From assembly GCA_002104985.1 (NCBI GenBank), contig MCGO01000051.1, forward strand, positions 62,001-126,000: 64,000 nucleotides of DNA. Reading direction: 5' to 3'. The notes under the pieces are model-generated. The model had not been told where the DNA came from, searched no databases, and was given only the letters and a program-made list of their open reading frames with translations. Numbering within the stretch: position 1 is the stretch's first letter; each line of letters opens with the position of its first letter. The stretch comes from Rhizoclosmatium globosum. Taxonomy: Eukaryota > Chytridiomycota > Chytridiomycetes > Chytridiales > Chytriomycetaceae. A program made the position numbers and the translations under genes. Positions 34,157 to 44,649 of the stretch are shown here, piece by piece.

Positions 34157-37100
34157 ATGGTTGATCTCAACAATATCACTGTCTGGTCTTGGAACCAGAA
34201 CTCAACTCGTAACGCGTTCTCTAAGATGTCTACGTCAGCCAAAACCACGTTCGCAGCCGCAGATATTTTATTCTTGCAGGAGACGCGTACTGGCCGACGA
34301 TCGTTTGAAGAGATCTACAACAACTTGAACATAAAGGAATACGAAATTTTCGACACACATGACACGTACTACTCAGACTACCCACATGAAATTATGGGAC
34401 GCGGCCTTGGATCAAACGGAGTCGCTATCCTTGTCAGACAATCTATATTTCAACTTGGACCTACCCAGGAAGTTTACACGTTTCCTGGATGGGATATCAC
34501 CGACATGGAAGGCCGTTACATTGAAGTTCACTTTGACTCTCTTGTTTTAGTGTGCGGATATTTTCCGAACGCCAGCCGTAACAACGACCATCGTTTGGAT
34601 TACAAATACAAGTTTCAAAACGCATTTTATTACCGCATGGACGAACTACAGCAGCTTGGTCTCACTATTATCACTGGTGCCGACTTCAACGTTTCAGAAT
34701 CATACTTGGATATTCACAAAGACGTCATTCCGTTAATTAGCTCAGGGTTTCGCGAAGTTGAACGCGACTGGGCTAAGGCCTTATCGCAACTTATGGTCGA
34801 CTCTTTTCGTTATTGCAATCCGTACTCACCAGGGAAATATACTACCTGGTTTTATCACAACCGCAGAGGAAATCTTGGGATGCGATACGATGGAATTCAC
34901 AGCAGTCGTAATTTACTACCTATTTCTAGCCGACATGGATACGAGATTGACGGTTCAGACCACGTTCCAGTTATTACTACTTTTGACTTATCCGACTATG
35001 TCTCCGATCTGTTCGTTCCGAATTTATTGAATTTCGTGGATTTATCAGAAATGTACGACGAGGACGACGATTCGGAGGTATTAGCGGACGTGCTTGAACA
35101 TCAAAATCATTCTATATTTGTCGCGTCGCACGATGTTGAAGCAGTGCTATCATCAATCACGGCTTTAATGCTTTCAGATCAAGAAGAAGTCTACAAAATC
35201 AGTCAAAGCTTCGAGGAGGACATTGAAAGCATCGAAAGTCCTGCAGTTGAGACGGAGGGATCCAGTCTTGTAGCTCTAGTTACTCCCTCTTGCTCAACGG
35301 GTTCTTACACCCCAGACAACGCCGTCTGTGCAGGCGCCCCTCCTCAGGCGAGTACTCCTTTTATTCCAATAGAAATTGATACTCACGATGTCTTTATGAG
35401 GCCCACGTGGGAACCTGTCTTGAAACCTATCGTTGAGGAGATTGAATTAAATGTATCACCAAGTCCTGCAGTCGAGACGGGGGGATCCAGTCATGTAGCT
35501 CTAGCAACTCCCTCTTGCTCGATGGGTTCTCATACCCCAGACAACGCCGTCTGTGCAGGCGCTCCTCCTCAGGCGAGTTCTCCTTCGAATCTAAATAGTA
35601 ATGATACTCACCCTATGCCGCAAGCGACAATCAAAATGCTGGATACACTCGAATCAAATTACTTCCAATCGCAAGAACATACAGCTTTCTCCTTCAAGAT
35701 AAGCGTTAATCCTATTGACAACTTCTACAACGCGGATGGATCAAAGAAGGACTTACATACAGAGTTGAAGCTTGGAAGTGACGAACGAGTTTTTGGGTTT
35801 TCAACAGTCGCAGCTAGTGCCGAGTATAAGAAGCTCAGCAATTATGACCTCGTTGATCTCGTTGAGCGAAAACTAATGGGAGATGTCTTGACCGGAAAGG
35901 AGGAAGTTCTTTTGAATCATGCGTACTTGAACTTTGTCTCGGAAGTGGATCTTGACTCAGAAGAGAATGTTGCACGTTGTTTCACCAAAGCAAAGACTGT
36001 GGATAAGAAGGTTAGACCAGTTGACACTCAGTTGCCGCCGTCAGTCAAGCCAAACAAGTGGCGCACGGAGATGCAAAATCTATGTCCACCACCGAGATTG
36101 AAACCAATGAATGAGCGCAGATTGACTCCAGAACGTATGGAAGATTTATTCAAGTATACCCGTGAGCAGTTTCCAGGGTTTATTAATGAAGCTGAAATTG
36201 AGTATGCAAAGTCTCGGATTCAACCATATGACGACGCTTTTGCATTTGATTTGGCGGAACGCGGACGCCTAAAGGAAGGGTTATTTGATCCAGTTCGAAT
36301 CAACACAGTTCCTCATAAGCCATGGCAAGTTCGTGAACGTCCGGTTCCTATGGCCCACTACGAGAAGTTACTCGAATTTCTACGTGAAAAGTTAGCAAAA
36401 GGTGTTATGGAACCAAGTATAGGCGCATATGCATCACCTTGGTTTGTCGTTGCAAAGAAAGACGGGAGTATCCGGTTCATACAAGACCTTCAGATATTGA
36501 ACAAAGTCACTATACGAGATTCGGGCATTCCACCGAATATGGACGCATCGACAGCTCGAGCCGCCGGATTTTACATCTATTCTGGCGTGGACTGCATCAG
36601 CTTCTTCGATCAAATACCAATCGACGAACGTGACCGTGATCTTACTGCCATTCGTACACCTATTGGATTGATGCGCATCACTGGCTTACCGCAGGGTTGG
36701 ACCAATTCACCAGCAAACGCGCAGCGAGTTTCAAGTATGATATTCCACAAAGAGGGCGAGGCGGAAGTGTTCGTCGACGACATCCTAGTGTTTTCCGGTA
36801 AACCGCCTGATATGACCGTCTCAAAAGAGTATCCAGGCGTAAGAAACTTTTTCATTGAGCACATGGAGAAGCTTGAAACTATTCTCAAGAAATTAATAGT
36901 AACAGGTCTCACGATTCACGGTGGGAAACACAAAATCCAACTCTTTGTTCCGAAAATATTATCTCTTGGTGTCATCTTGTCTCAGAACGGAAGAGAGCCT
37001 AATCCTAAGAAATTAGATGCAATCGACAAGTGGAAAGAGCCGACCGGAGTGAGTGAGTTGCGCTCATTCTTGCAGACAGTCGCAGTATGGAGGTCCTGGA

Positions 37101-39256
37101 TTCCTATGTTTTCAGTTAGAGCATTTCCTCTGTTCTTTTTGTATCGCAAAGGTCAGCAATGGGAATGGGGTCAAGCGCAGATTGAAGCTTTTGAAGACTT
37201 GAAAGCCGCACTGAAGTCATACCCAATTCGACGCAATCTTGACGTTTCGGATCTCCAAAATCGACCTCCTATTTTGAGTTGCGACGCTTATACAGTGGGA
37301 GAAGGGGCATCGTTGTGTCAATTAGATGAAAATGGGAAACGTTATCTGATTCAGTTAATGTCAGGTTTATTTAATGCAGCAGAACGAAAATATTCCCAGA
37401 TTAAGCTCGAGTTATGTGCTTTAGTTCGTAACCTTCGTCGGATTTATTTCTTGATCGATGGAGTTCCTCGTTTGATTGTAGAAATTGATTCAACAGGATT
37501 GAAGGGCTTAGTTAACAATCCAGCCATCGCCGATCGTACAATGTTGCGTTGGGTGATTTATGCCAATACGTTTCCAATTGAATTCGTCATTGTTCCGGGG
37601 AAGAAGCACAGTGTCCCAGACGGAGTGTCAAGGATGTTCAGCAAACCACCGCCACATGCCGACAGTCAAAATGAATCAGAAGACGTCGAAAATGCCATTG
37701 ATGCCATGCTAGACATGTTTCAAGAATCACACAGTTCAACTCAAGTCTCCAATATTTTTCTCGCCGAGGCATCTGAATTCGAATCTGACGAACGTATGAG
37801 TGATATTGTTCAGTGGCTTGAAACGTGTACGTTTAAAAATGGGGTCTCAGATCTTCAAAAGCGCCGCACTCGTGAGATGGCATCCGACTATTTCTTACTT
37901 AACGGATATTTGTATCGAAGAGGCGAGACCGAAGGTGATATTCCTAGGAGAGTTGTTGGTAAGCGAGATGTTCAAGTTAAATTGATGGAAGAAGCTCACG
38001 GAGGTATTGGCGGAGGTCATTATTCGTGGAATCCAACTTATTTGAAATTACGGAGTCGATATCATTGGAAAGGAATGCAAAAGGATGTTCGAGATTTCTG
38101 TGACCAATGTGAAGTTTGTCTCTTCCATGCACAGAAGCGAATTGTTGAACCAGCAAAGCCGTCGAGAGCAGCGCAAACTATTTGCATGGTCTGGTCGGCG
38201 GATATTATTGTCATGCCAGTGGGTAAGAACTCGAAGCGGTATTTGTTTCATCTGGAGGACCAATGTAGTGGTTGGCCGGAAGGGAATTCATTCAAACGAA
38301 AACTGATGTTACCAATGATGACTTGGGTCGTGAATGATGTGTTTATGCGACTCGGGTTTCCTATGGTTGTTCTTGTCGATAATGCAGAGTTTTCATCAAG
38401 TGAAGCTAAAGAGATCGGGAAGCAATTAGGGTTTCAAATTCATGCTATTTCACCTCATAATCACAGAGCACTCGCAGTTGAGCGAGGGCATTCACCATTA
38501 GTCAAATCAATTGCAAAAGCTTGCACGGAAGTACGTGATTGGCCAGAGAAAGTTGTTCCGGCATTATTTGCTAAACGTATCACTGTTGGAAATCGCGGAT
38601 TTTCGCCGTATCACATCATGTTTGGTCAGGAGCCATCATTTTCAATTGAGTTTGCAGCAGAATCTTATTTCACTCAGTGTTGGAAGGATGGAATGTCAAC
38701 CGAAGACTTACTCAATAGTCGCATGCTTCAATTCGAAAATAAGCAATACATTGTCTCAACAGCTATTGAACGTCTTGATGCCGCTCGTTTAAAAGCCAGT
38801 CTTGATTTCAATCGCCAACACCGAAGCAGTTTTCGTAAGCAAACACTAGAAGTCGGAGATTGGGTACTCATCTATAACTCAAATCTCGATCGTCAATGGG
38901 GTAGGAAGCTTGAGAAAACATTCGGAGGACCGTTCGTAATCACAGATATTCGTGAAGGAAGCTATTTACTACGCGAATTGGACGGAAAACAACTACGTTT
39001 ACCAGTGACAGGAGACAGACTAGTATTTTTCCCGAAACCACTCAGAACCAAGTACAAAGACAATCCTGAAAGACAACAGTCTTCTGATCCGATCCTCAAA
39101 GCCATCTTATCTGCTCCAATACTTGAATTGACTGATCGCCTTCCTTTATCACCCGATCAAATCACTTCAGCATTTCCGCAAGATGTCTTCGAAAATCTAA
39201 TGGTTCGTTGTTGGGAAAGTCAAGGGACGACTTTCAGCGTTGCACTGAGCGATTGA
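34157..39256 (+). CDS. pol: Pol polyprotein: EEP nuclease, reverse transcriptase, RNase H, integrase
   Basis: 1,699 residues, intact. N-terminal EEP (AP-endonuclease-like) domain, about 1-280: WSWNQNS, LFLQETR (E near 42), GADFNVS (D near 176) and SDHVPVI (H near 269), the metal and catalytic motifs of the fold. Then an acidic linker with a direct duplication (about 35237-35353 and 35462-35578), RT (about 690-900: GAYASPWFVVAKKDGS, VDCISFFDQ, LPQGWTNSP, catalytic FVDD near 872), RNase H (ILSCDAYTVGEGASL onward), integrase with HHCC finger (AHGG, GHYS, CDQC) and D1349, D1408, E1442, and a C-terminal GPFVITDIREGSYLL tail. Pol starts 258 bp after the gag stop with stops between, so it needs its own start, reinitiation or a spliced RNA. 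Confidence 0.93.
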   Translation: MVDLNNITVWSWNQNSTRNAFSKMSTSAKTTFAAADILFLQETRTGRRSFEEIYNNLNIKEYEIFDTHDTYYSDYPHEIMGRGLGSNGVAILVRQSIFQLGPTQEVYTFPGWDITDMEGRYIEVHFDSLVLVCGYFPNASRNNDHRLDYKYKFQNAFYYRMDELQQLGLTIITGADFNVSESYLDIHKDVIPLISSGFREVERDWAKALSQLMVDSFRYCNPYSPGKYTTWFYHNRRGNLGMRYDGIHSSRNLLPISSRHGYEIDGSDHVPVITTFDLSDYVSDLFVPNLLNFVDLSEMYDEDDDSEVLADVLEHQNHSIFVASHDVEAVLSSITALMLSDQEEVYKISQSFEEDIESIESPAVETEGSSLVALVTPSCSTGSYTPDNAVCAGAPPQASTPFIPIEIDTHDVFMRPTWEPVLKPIVEEIELNVSPSPAVETGGSSHVALATPSCSMGSHTPDNAVCAGAPPQASSPSNLNSNDTHPMPQATIKMLDTLESNYFQSQEHTAFSFKISVNPIDNFYNADGSKKDLHTELKLGSDERVFGFSTVAASAEYKKLSNYDLVDLVERKLMGDVLTGKEEVLLNHAYLNFVSEVDLDSEENVARCFTKAKTVDKKVRPVDTQLPPSVKPNKWRTEMQNLCPPPRLKPMNERRLTPERMEDLFKYTREQFPGFINEAEIEYAKSRIQPYDDAFAFDLAERGRLKEGLFDPVRINTVPHKPWQVRERPVPMAHYEKLLEFLREKLAKGVMEPSIGAYASPWFVVAKKDGSIRFIQDLQILNKVTIRDSGIPPNMDASTARAAGFYIYSGVDCISFFDQIPIDERDRDLTAIRTPIGLMRITGLPQGWTNSPANAQRVSSMIFHKEGEAEVFVDDILVFSGKPPDMTVSKEYPGVRNFFIEHMEKLETILKKLIVTGLTIHGGKHKIQLFVPKILSLGVILSQNGREPNPKKLDAIDKWKEPTGVSELRSFLQTVAVWRSWIPMFSVRAFPLFFLYRKGQQWEWGQAQIEAFEDLKAALKSYPIRRNLDVSDLQNRPPILSCDAYTVGEGASLCQLDENGKRYLIQLMSGLFNAAERKYSQIKLELCALVRNLRRIYFLIDGVPRLIVEIDSTGLKGLVNNPAIADRTMLRWVIYANTFPIEFVIVPGKKHSVPDGVSRMFSKPPPHADSQNESEDVENAIDAMLDMFQESHSSTQVSNIFLAEASEFESDERMSDIVQWLETCTFKNGVSDLQKRRTREMASDYFLLNGYLYRRGETEGDIPRRVVGKRDVQVKLMEEAHGGIGGGHYSWNPTYLKLRSRYHWKGMQKDVRDFCDQCEVCLFHAQKRIVEPAKPSRAAQTICMVWSADIIVMPVGKNSKRYLFHLEDQCSGWPEGNSFKRKLMLPMMTWVVNDVFMRLGFPMVVLVDNAEFSSSEAKEIGKQLGFQIHAISPHNHRALAVERGHSPLVKSIAKACTEVRDWPEKVVPALFAKRITVGNRGFSPYHIMFGQEPSFSIEFAAESYFTQCWKDGMSTEDLLNSRMLQFENKQYIVSTAIERLDAARLKASLDFNRQHRSSFRKQTLEVGDWVLIYNSNLDRQWGRKLEKTFGGPFVITDIREGSYLLRELDGKQLRLPVTGDRLVFFPKPLRTKYKDNPERQQSSDPILKAILSAPILELTDRLPLSPDQITSAFPQDVFENLMVRCWESQGTTFSVALSD

Positions 39257-39260
39257 AAAC

Positions 39261-39584
39261 TGTGGAGGGTGATTTTGTTCAAGGGTCAAAGCATGCATTA
39301 TTTAAGAATGAGCTTTATTGAATTAGTTATCGTTATTGAAAAGTTGAATAAATTGCTGGACCATCAAGTCGATCAGTGATAGCCATTCAGTTTCAAAGAC
39401 CAATCATTCAGAGAGCAAAAGGCCTATAGCGTAAGATAGAACGACTATAGCTGGTGATCGGTTAGCTTTGATCTGTAATAACGCGTCAGTCTACTTGAAG
39501 TCTTCATACTCAACTAGACCATCACCAATCAGAACTCTCTACTCATTTCTCGTGGTTTGTGGTTAAACTTGACCACCTTCTACA
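39261..39584 (+). repeat. 3' LTR
   Basis: 324 bp, identical in my reading to the 5' LTR. It follows the pol stop by four bases (AAAC); only a weak purine tract (GATTGAAAAC) precedes it. It is followed by the target duplication GAGG at 39585-39588. Confidence 0.95.
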
Positions 39585-41060
39585 GAGGTTTGTGTCCGAT
39601 TGCCTAATGTGGTGTTTGTGTAAATTCAAGCATCTGGATAGTCCCACACATACAATCTGGATTTTTCTGTCAATCGGCCATAAACGCAGAGTCTGATCTT
39701 TCGACCAAGTCACCAACTGGTATTCATTGTCTGGGCGAATCAAGTCAGAATTTATCAAACAGGAAAACGAGTGCGTACCTCCACAATTTCTCCACACAAA
39801 CTCCTTAACGACATCCGTATGACCTGTAAACGTTGCAACATTCTCACCCGCGAAGCTATCTCCAAGCCCCCACATAGTCAACTCATTCTCCTTTCTCAAC
39901 GGCATAGTAACAATCCCATTCCCGAATGGCGTGAAGCGTGCCCTCCAAACAGGACTATTCGTCATAATAGTTCCTTCACATTTCCTCGTCTCCCGAATAT
40001 TCCACAACTTCACGCATTGATCCTGACTACACGTTATAATCTCCTCAGGACTTCTTGGACTCCAATCAATCCCATATATCTTTGTCATATGTGCAGCAGT
40101 AATCAACGACACTTCTTTCGACCCGAATCGCGTATCCCAGACTCGCAGGTCCGTGTCATGTGAAGAAGCGAGCATATATTCCGAGACGCGATTCCATTTC
40201 ACAGCTGTTGCGCCTGAGGTCCATGAACAGAACGATACATCTGGTTTGCTAAGAACAAGAGCCATTCCACTTCTCCCCGGAACTCCAGTCTCACTGTGTG
40301 GGTTCCCGTCGTCGGAGGTTGTTGATGATGTGGATCCGGAGCGCGTGCGTAGGTCCCATACGTGTACAAAATTGTCGTATCCGCATGTAGCGATGACTTC
40401 TGATCGGAAGGGAGACCAGTGGAAATCACTGACGGCGCGTTTATGGACGTGGAGGACGATTTCGACATTTTGGTTTTGGGGCATTGAGGAGGGGTTTATG
40501 AGAGGGTTTACGCGGGTTGATGCAGTTCGGAATGCATCAGGGGTATTGATTGAGGTCTAATAAGGGAATAAACGGGTTAGGATTGAGGTGGATTTGGTGT
40601 TGGGAGACCTACTCTGAAGGCCTTTGAGGTATGGGCGGCAGGAGTTGATGGCGTTGGAGTTGAGCCGTTGCTGACACTCGCTGAAGTATTTGCTGCTGAA
40701 GATGCGGAAGCGAGAGAGTTTGAGAGGGACATTGAGCCAGTGGGATCCACGTTCCAAATCAGCACTTTCTGGTTGCTCTACGACCAGCCAGCCAGCCAGA
40801 GTTAGTACCCGACACAGTGCATTTGATAAGTAGCTTACAGTGGAGGCAATCCAGGACGAGTGTTGCGGATGCGGGTTCCAAATAACATCTGTCACCTCCC
40901 ACTTGGTATTGTGTTTGAATGCGATCGGAGGCGCGAACGGTGTTGTTAAATCGAGGAGGAATAATCCGCGTTTTGCTGCGAGAACAACGTGGTGGCCATT
41001 TGGATTGATGGAGAGCGATGTGACCAGTTCCTGAAGCGGAACAACGACAGTTTCTCCCAT
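39585..41060 (-). pseudogene. WDR59: WDR59 (GATOR2 subunit), 5' half with WD40 propeller
   Basis: Exons 40839-41060, 40613-40777, 39779-40556, 39654-39730 and the first 15 bp of exon 5 (39589-39603), where the retrotransposon sits. WD40 repeats: SNQKVLIWNVD, SDFHWSPFRSEVIATCGYDN, LRVWDTRFGSKE, VKLWNIRETRK, VTWSKDQTLRLWPIDRKIQ. The start is the only ATG before SLSINPNGHHVVLA. Codon phase runs unbroken across the insertion when one GAGG is removed (AIGHK from this side, PRRLSSH from the other). No frame break is seen in this half. In this sequence the gene can give only a WD40 fragment, lacking the RWD and zinc regions needed to build GATOR2, unless another intact allele exists. Confidence 0.9.
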
Positions 41061-41116
41061 CTTTTCCTATTCATTATTTATGAAAAAACAAAGTAATTAA
41101 ATCAACAATAGCATCT

Positions 41117-42916
41117 TTACTCGGTCTTTTCCTTGACTTCATCAACCTTCTTCATCCAAAACTTCCACCAAGCCTTCTTTGGTGGAATCCTTTCCAAACC
41201 CTCCAACCGCTTCACAATTAAATTAAACACGGTGCCGAAATACAATGCTACGATCGTACATGTCATGGTAATAACGTTGTATGGCATGGAGAAATCAGGT
41301 GTTGGAAGAGCAATCAACAGAATCTCACTGAATATTCTGTACGGCTTCTCTGTATGAACAGTGAGAACGGAGGGTGGAATATCAAACCCTCTGTTTGCAT
41401 CGGGTGGGTGTTCAGTGTATTTGATGAATGCACGGTCAAATTCATAGTGGATGGTTGTTGTTGAGGCAGGTGGGAGAGCTAATGAGAACTCAAGAATTGA
41501 GGGACGAGAACGCGGGATGGAGAGTTGATAGCGTTGCGTGATGTTTGGAGTCGCGAGAATGCGAGTGTTATCTGACACAGACGTTGTGGTTGTTTGCAGA
41601 GTATGCAAATAAAGGTGGAGATACCACGGTAAAACTTCGAGAAGTGTGACAGATTGAGGGGCGGTTGGGTCGTTGTTTGTCAAACGCAGGTTAAATCCCC
41701 CACGTTCACGACCATATCCAGTCAGGTGGCGGTGTAACTGAATTGTAGGAACAAAGATGTTGTCGCGAACTGGCTCCTGGTCATAGTATGTAAGACCAAA
41801 GTCAACTCTCTTTCCTGAAAACAAAGTAAGCCACATAATGAAATTAATAAAAACGGACCTAATTCGAGCGGGAATACAAAGTTTCCGGTAGAATCCTTCA
41901 CTGGTTCTGAAGCTCCATACCAATTTGCATTCTTGCCTCCCGGCAATGTGACAGTCACCTGAGACCCATCCACATCCAAAGGACACAGTCCAGTAATTTC
42001 GCGTTCAAACAACAGTCTCAGTGACCAGTTGATGGATCGGTCATAATTCTTGCGGACGGGATCCAAAATAACTATTAAATCTTGGTGCAACTCGATTTCG
42101 CATTTTAATGACGCAGAGTTGCATTGTTTACGAAGGCGTACACGCATAGAGTGGTAGTCTGCATCAAAGAGAGTATATCCATTGAAGAGAGACGCGATAC
42201 CAGCCTGAACAGAGTTAGATGTGTCATCCCTGATTCAAAAGCAGTGTACCTTAGTGGTACATGGCAAAAGCTTCGCCCATGGTGTCAAGTTCTCTGTGCA
42301 GGTGATTTCTCGAGGCAGAGTAGCGTATCTCAGCCAGTGCTTCTCTATTTGAGTTTCCGGTCAGAAGCAGGCATAAGTAAGCGTATCATATTACCAGGAT
42401 CAACGCCATCCACTCTGAAAGACTCCCTTGGTTCTGCAGAGACCTTTGTTGGTACAATTTGGTTGATTGACGCACAAAAGGTTCCAGCGAGAGCATTCGT
42501 TAAGCCTGTCCACCTCGAGCTAAAGTCTGAAGAGTTCTGCGAGGAGAGAGGCGGGCTGAGATCGTTGCTGGAACCTTACTAGTTAGCAATACTCTACTTA
42601 AGTAGCAGCACACGTACTCCAGCCAGGCCCACAGCACCAGCCCCGCGGGAGTACACTCAATTCCGTCCAAGTTGAGTGCTTTGCATCCGCCGGCCTTGCC
42701 CTGAGTAAACGCCAAGTCGAGCGATGCCACGCCAAACTCGTGCGCAATTGCCTCGAGCGCGTGGTACTTTGTCCCGTCGAGAACCTGCGAAAACGAAAAG
42801 TGCGCTCCGACTTTGCCATTTGGGCGCTGTGTCAGTTGGAGGTGCTCGGAGTATTGGCTGGTGGGTGAGGCGGTTGCCAACCAGGCAAGCACTGCCAATG
42901 CCCCAATTAAATGCAT
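41117..42916 (-). CDS. GPI16: GPI transamidase subunit PIG-T / GPI16
   Basis: Five exons in phase: 42614-42916, 42395-42536, 42250-42344, 41859-42204, 41117-41814; 527 residues. Signal peptide at the start ([17 protein letters not shown]), lumenal domain with [44 protein letters not shown] (the cysteine region linked to GPI8 in the family) and [12 protein letters not shown], then one C-terminal TM ([22 protein letters not shown]) and a short basic cytosolic tail. PIG-T/Gpi16 holds together the ER complex that replaces C-terminal peptides with GPI anchors. It lies 56 bp from the WDR59 start and is on the same strand. The intron at 42345-42394 explains what first looks like a frame break. Confidence 0.92.
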
Positions 42917-43003
42917 CTTTTTTGTATAATAATGAATGCAGAACATGTCATGATAATATCATGTAGAATTGAAGGATTGTTGAAGACAGTCACTTCGAAC
43001 TCT

Positions 43004-43692
43004 TTATTGAGGTGCAACAGCAGTGCATTTGATTTCAATCAACAAGCGTGGGTTCGGGAGCTGCTTAACTGCGACAGTTGTACGTGATGGTCCTAATGAA
43101 TATGTTAGACAGATGAATAGGTGGAGATCTTCGGGTGACGCCACCACTTCTGTGTTTCCTTCTCCCTGGTTTCCCTCCACTGCCTCTTGCCTCCACAGCC
43201 TCTCAATATTAGCAATGCATAACGTACCATTTTCTGGAACTGGGAAGAAGGTGTTATACACCTCGTTCATCTCCTTGTAATCCTTCATATCAACCAAAAA
43301 CACAGTCAGATCAATCACGTTCTCCAGCGAAGCGCCTGCAGCCGCAAGGATGACGCTGATACTATGTTAACTGATTGTTAGTATGCATGCAACATCTGCA
43401 ATGGTTGGCACACGAACTTTTGCAAGACAGCCTTCGTCTGAGCCTTAATATCCAGCGTCCAAGTCCCATCTGCATTCTCTTCAACCTAGAAACACATTTA
43501 AATAAGATGTTAGAGAGACACCGACAACGAACGACGCAGGCACTCAACTCCCTCCCAAGTGTTATCTGGCCGTCTCGAGCTGATCCCAGACACAAAGATG
43601 AATCCACCAGCCTTGCGGGCATGTGGGTAGTTTGCAAGGCCTCCTGCGCGGTCTTTGAGAAGGAAGGGGGTTCCGTTGGGAAGCTCGGACAT
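43004..43692 (-). CDS. RidA/YjgF-family protein, 2-aminomuconate-deaminase-like
   Basis: Four exons: 43522-43692, 43412-43485, 43228-43362, 43004-43092; about 155 residues. It opens with [20 protein letters not shown] and closes with [21 protein letters not shown], in which the arginine and LLIEI match the RidA active site; the SSRRPDNT block resembles the 2-aminomuconate deaminase branch. Such proteins hydrolyse reactive enamine/imine or aminomuconate intermediates. Exon 3 has one base too many in a T3 run at 43320-43322: both flanks ([22 protein letters not shown]) are conserved but out of frame. The start is the only suitable ATG. It diverges from the F-box-like gene; 35 bp separate the start codons. 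Confidence 0.82.
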
Positions 43693-43727
43693 TTCGGGTT
43701 GATTTCTTGTTTACAACAACCAAACCA

Positions 43728-44600
43728 ATGCAGGCTCCGCCGCTCGACTTACTTCCCCCAGAGATCTTGGACGAGATTATACAGTTCCTGTATCTTCGCG
43801 ATATGATGAGGTTCTGCCGAGCTGTACCGAGGCTGAATGCCTATGCATCGATCATTTATGACGCTCCATCATTGTTTCAAGTCTGGCCGAATCCAATAAT
43901 GACTTCAAGTATGGTACCATCGATTATCACACGCATTCCAGCTCTTCAGCGGCTTATGGCCGTGGTAGCGGGATTTGGAAGGGCAACTGAACTGGTAATC
44001 AATACGTCCGACTCGGATGTCACTCCAGACCATATTGGCGTGATCTGTTCAGTGTTATCCAACAATGTTTTGCTGCACATCAACAGAACTCACCACGAAG
44101 CAGCGACTGTTTGGTTGGAGCAGTTGGAAATTCACAGCAAGTTGATATTACGCCTTTCAGTTGGGCATGCAAACGAAACTCAGTCATCTCACGACTTGGA
44201 CAAAATCAGTCAAATTATTGTTGATGTGAATCCTCGACAGTATGTTGGGTTCGCAGATGAATTGATATCAAGTCTAACTTTATGCACACGATTACAATCT
44301 CTCAGCCTGTCTTTTCTTTACGGATCTCGACTCTTGGCTTCTTTTGAATCTTTGTTGCTCCAAATGCAGATGCTTACTGATATTACCCTCAAATATCCTG
44401 AACAAGATACTTGTTTGAAATTGATTCGAGTGTTGCCGAATAGTGCTATTAAAAGAGTAGAGATTCTGTTCCTGTACAGTGTCAGCAATCATGAGCTGAT
44501 TGAGCTGGATGGAAAAATGAGGAAGGTTGGATTTGTTTCACGGAAATCTCAAAGTATCCAAAGTATCCGTTTTGAATCTGGATGTTGGTACAAAACGTAA
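43728..44600 (+). CDS. F-box-like / leucine-rich protein, intact copy
   Basis: Single exon, 290 residues. It begins MQAPPLDLLPPEILDEIIQF, an F-box-like helix pattern (LPPEIL...L...D...F) and continues with loosely leucine-rich repeats (LQSLSLSFLYG, MLTDITLKYPEQ). F-box proteins usually pick targets for SCF ubiquitin ligases through Skp1; in chytrids many similar genes form lineage-specific families. It is the intact member of a local cluster with 44650-45060 and the split gene at 45142-51155. The start is chosen at the ATG eight residues before LPPE, the same spacing as in the split copy. Substrate unknown. Confidence 0.7.
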   Translation: MQAPPLDLLPPEILDEIIQFLYLRDMMRFCRAVPRLNAYASIIYDAPSLFQVWPNPIMTSSMVPSIITRIPALQRLMAVVAGFGRATELVINTSDSDVTPDHIGVICSVLSNNVLLHINRTHHEAATVWLEQLEIHSKLILRLSVGHANETQSSHDLDKISQIIVDVNPRQYVGFADELISSLTLCTRLQSLSLSFLYGSRLLASFESLLLQMQMLTDITLKYPEQDTCLKLIRVLPNSAIKRVEILFLYSVSNHELIELDGKMRKVGFVSRKSQSIQSIRFESGCWYKT

Positions 44601-44649
44601 AAATGATAACGATATCTAGTAAATATCTTTAAAGTTTCATTTATATAAT

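Larger units (their letters stand above)
28809..39584 (+). mobile_element. LTR retrotransposon (Ty3/gypsy-like) with EEP domain in Pol, internally rearranged
   Basis: The element is 10,776 bp: identical 324-bp LTRs (TG...CA), a PBS-like TGG one base inside the 5' LTR, and 4-bp target duplications GAGG at 28805-28808 and 39585-39588. Removing the element and one GAGG restores the WDR59 frame. The interior is in four blocks: 29133-29574 forward (leader and first 101 codons of gag), 29582-30498 inverted copy of pol 34560-35476, 30532-32918 inverted gag plus leader, and 32919-39260 forward (end of gag, protease, pol). The domain order of the forward block is protease, EEP nuclease, RT, RNase H, integrase. 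LTR identity means a recent insertion. This copy cannot make normal Gag from its LTR transcript, but Pol is open. Confidence 0.95.

Noticed and set aside
42345..42394. Frame break in GPI16
   Set aside because: A proper 50-bp GTAATA...TAG intron accounts for it and all phases then agree.
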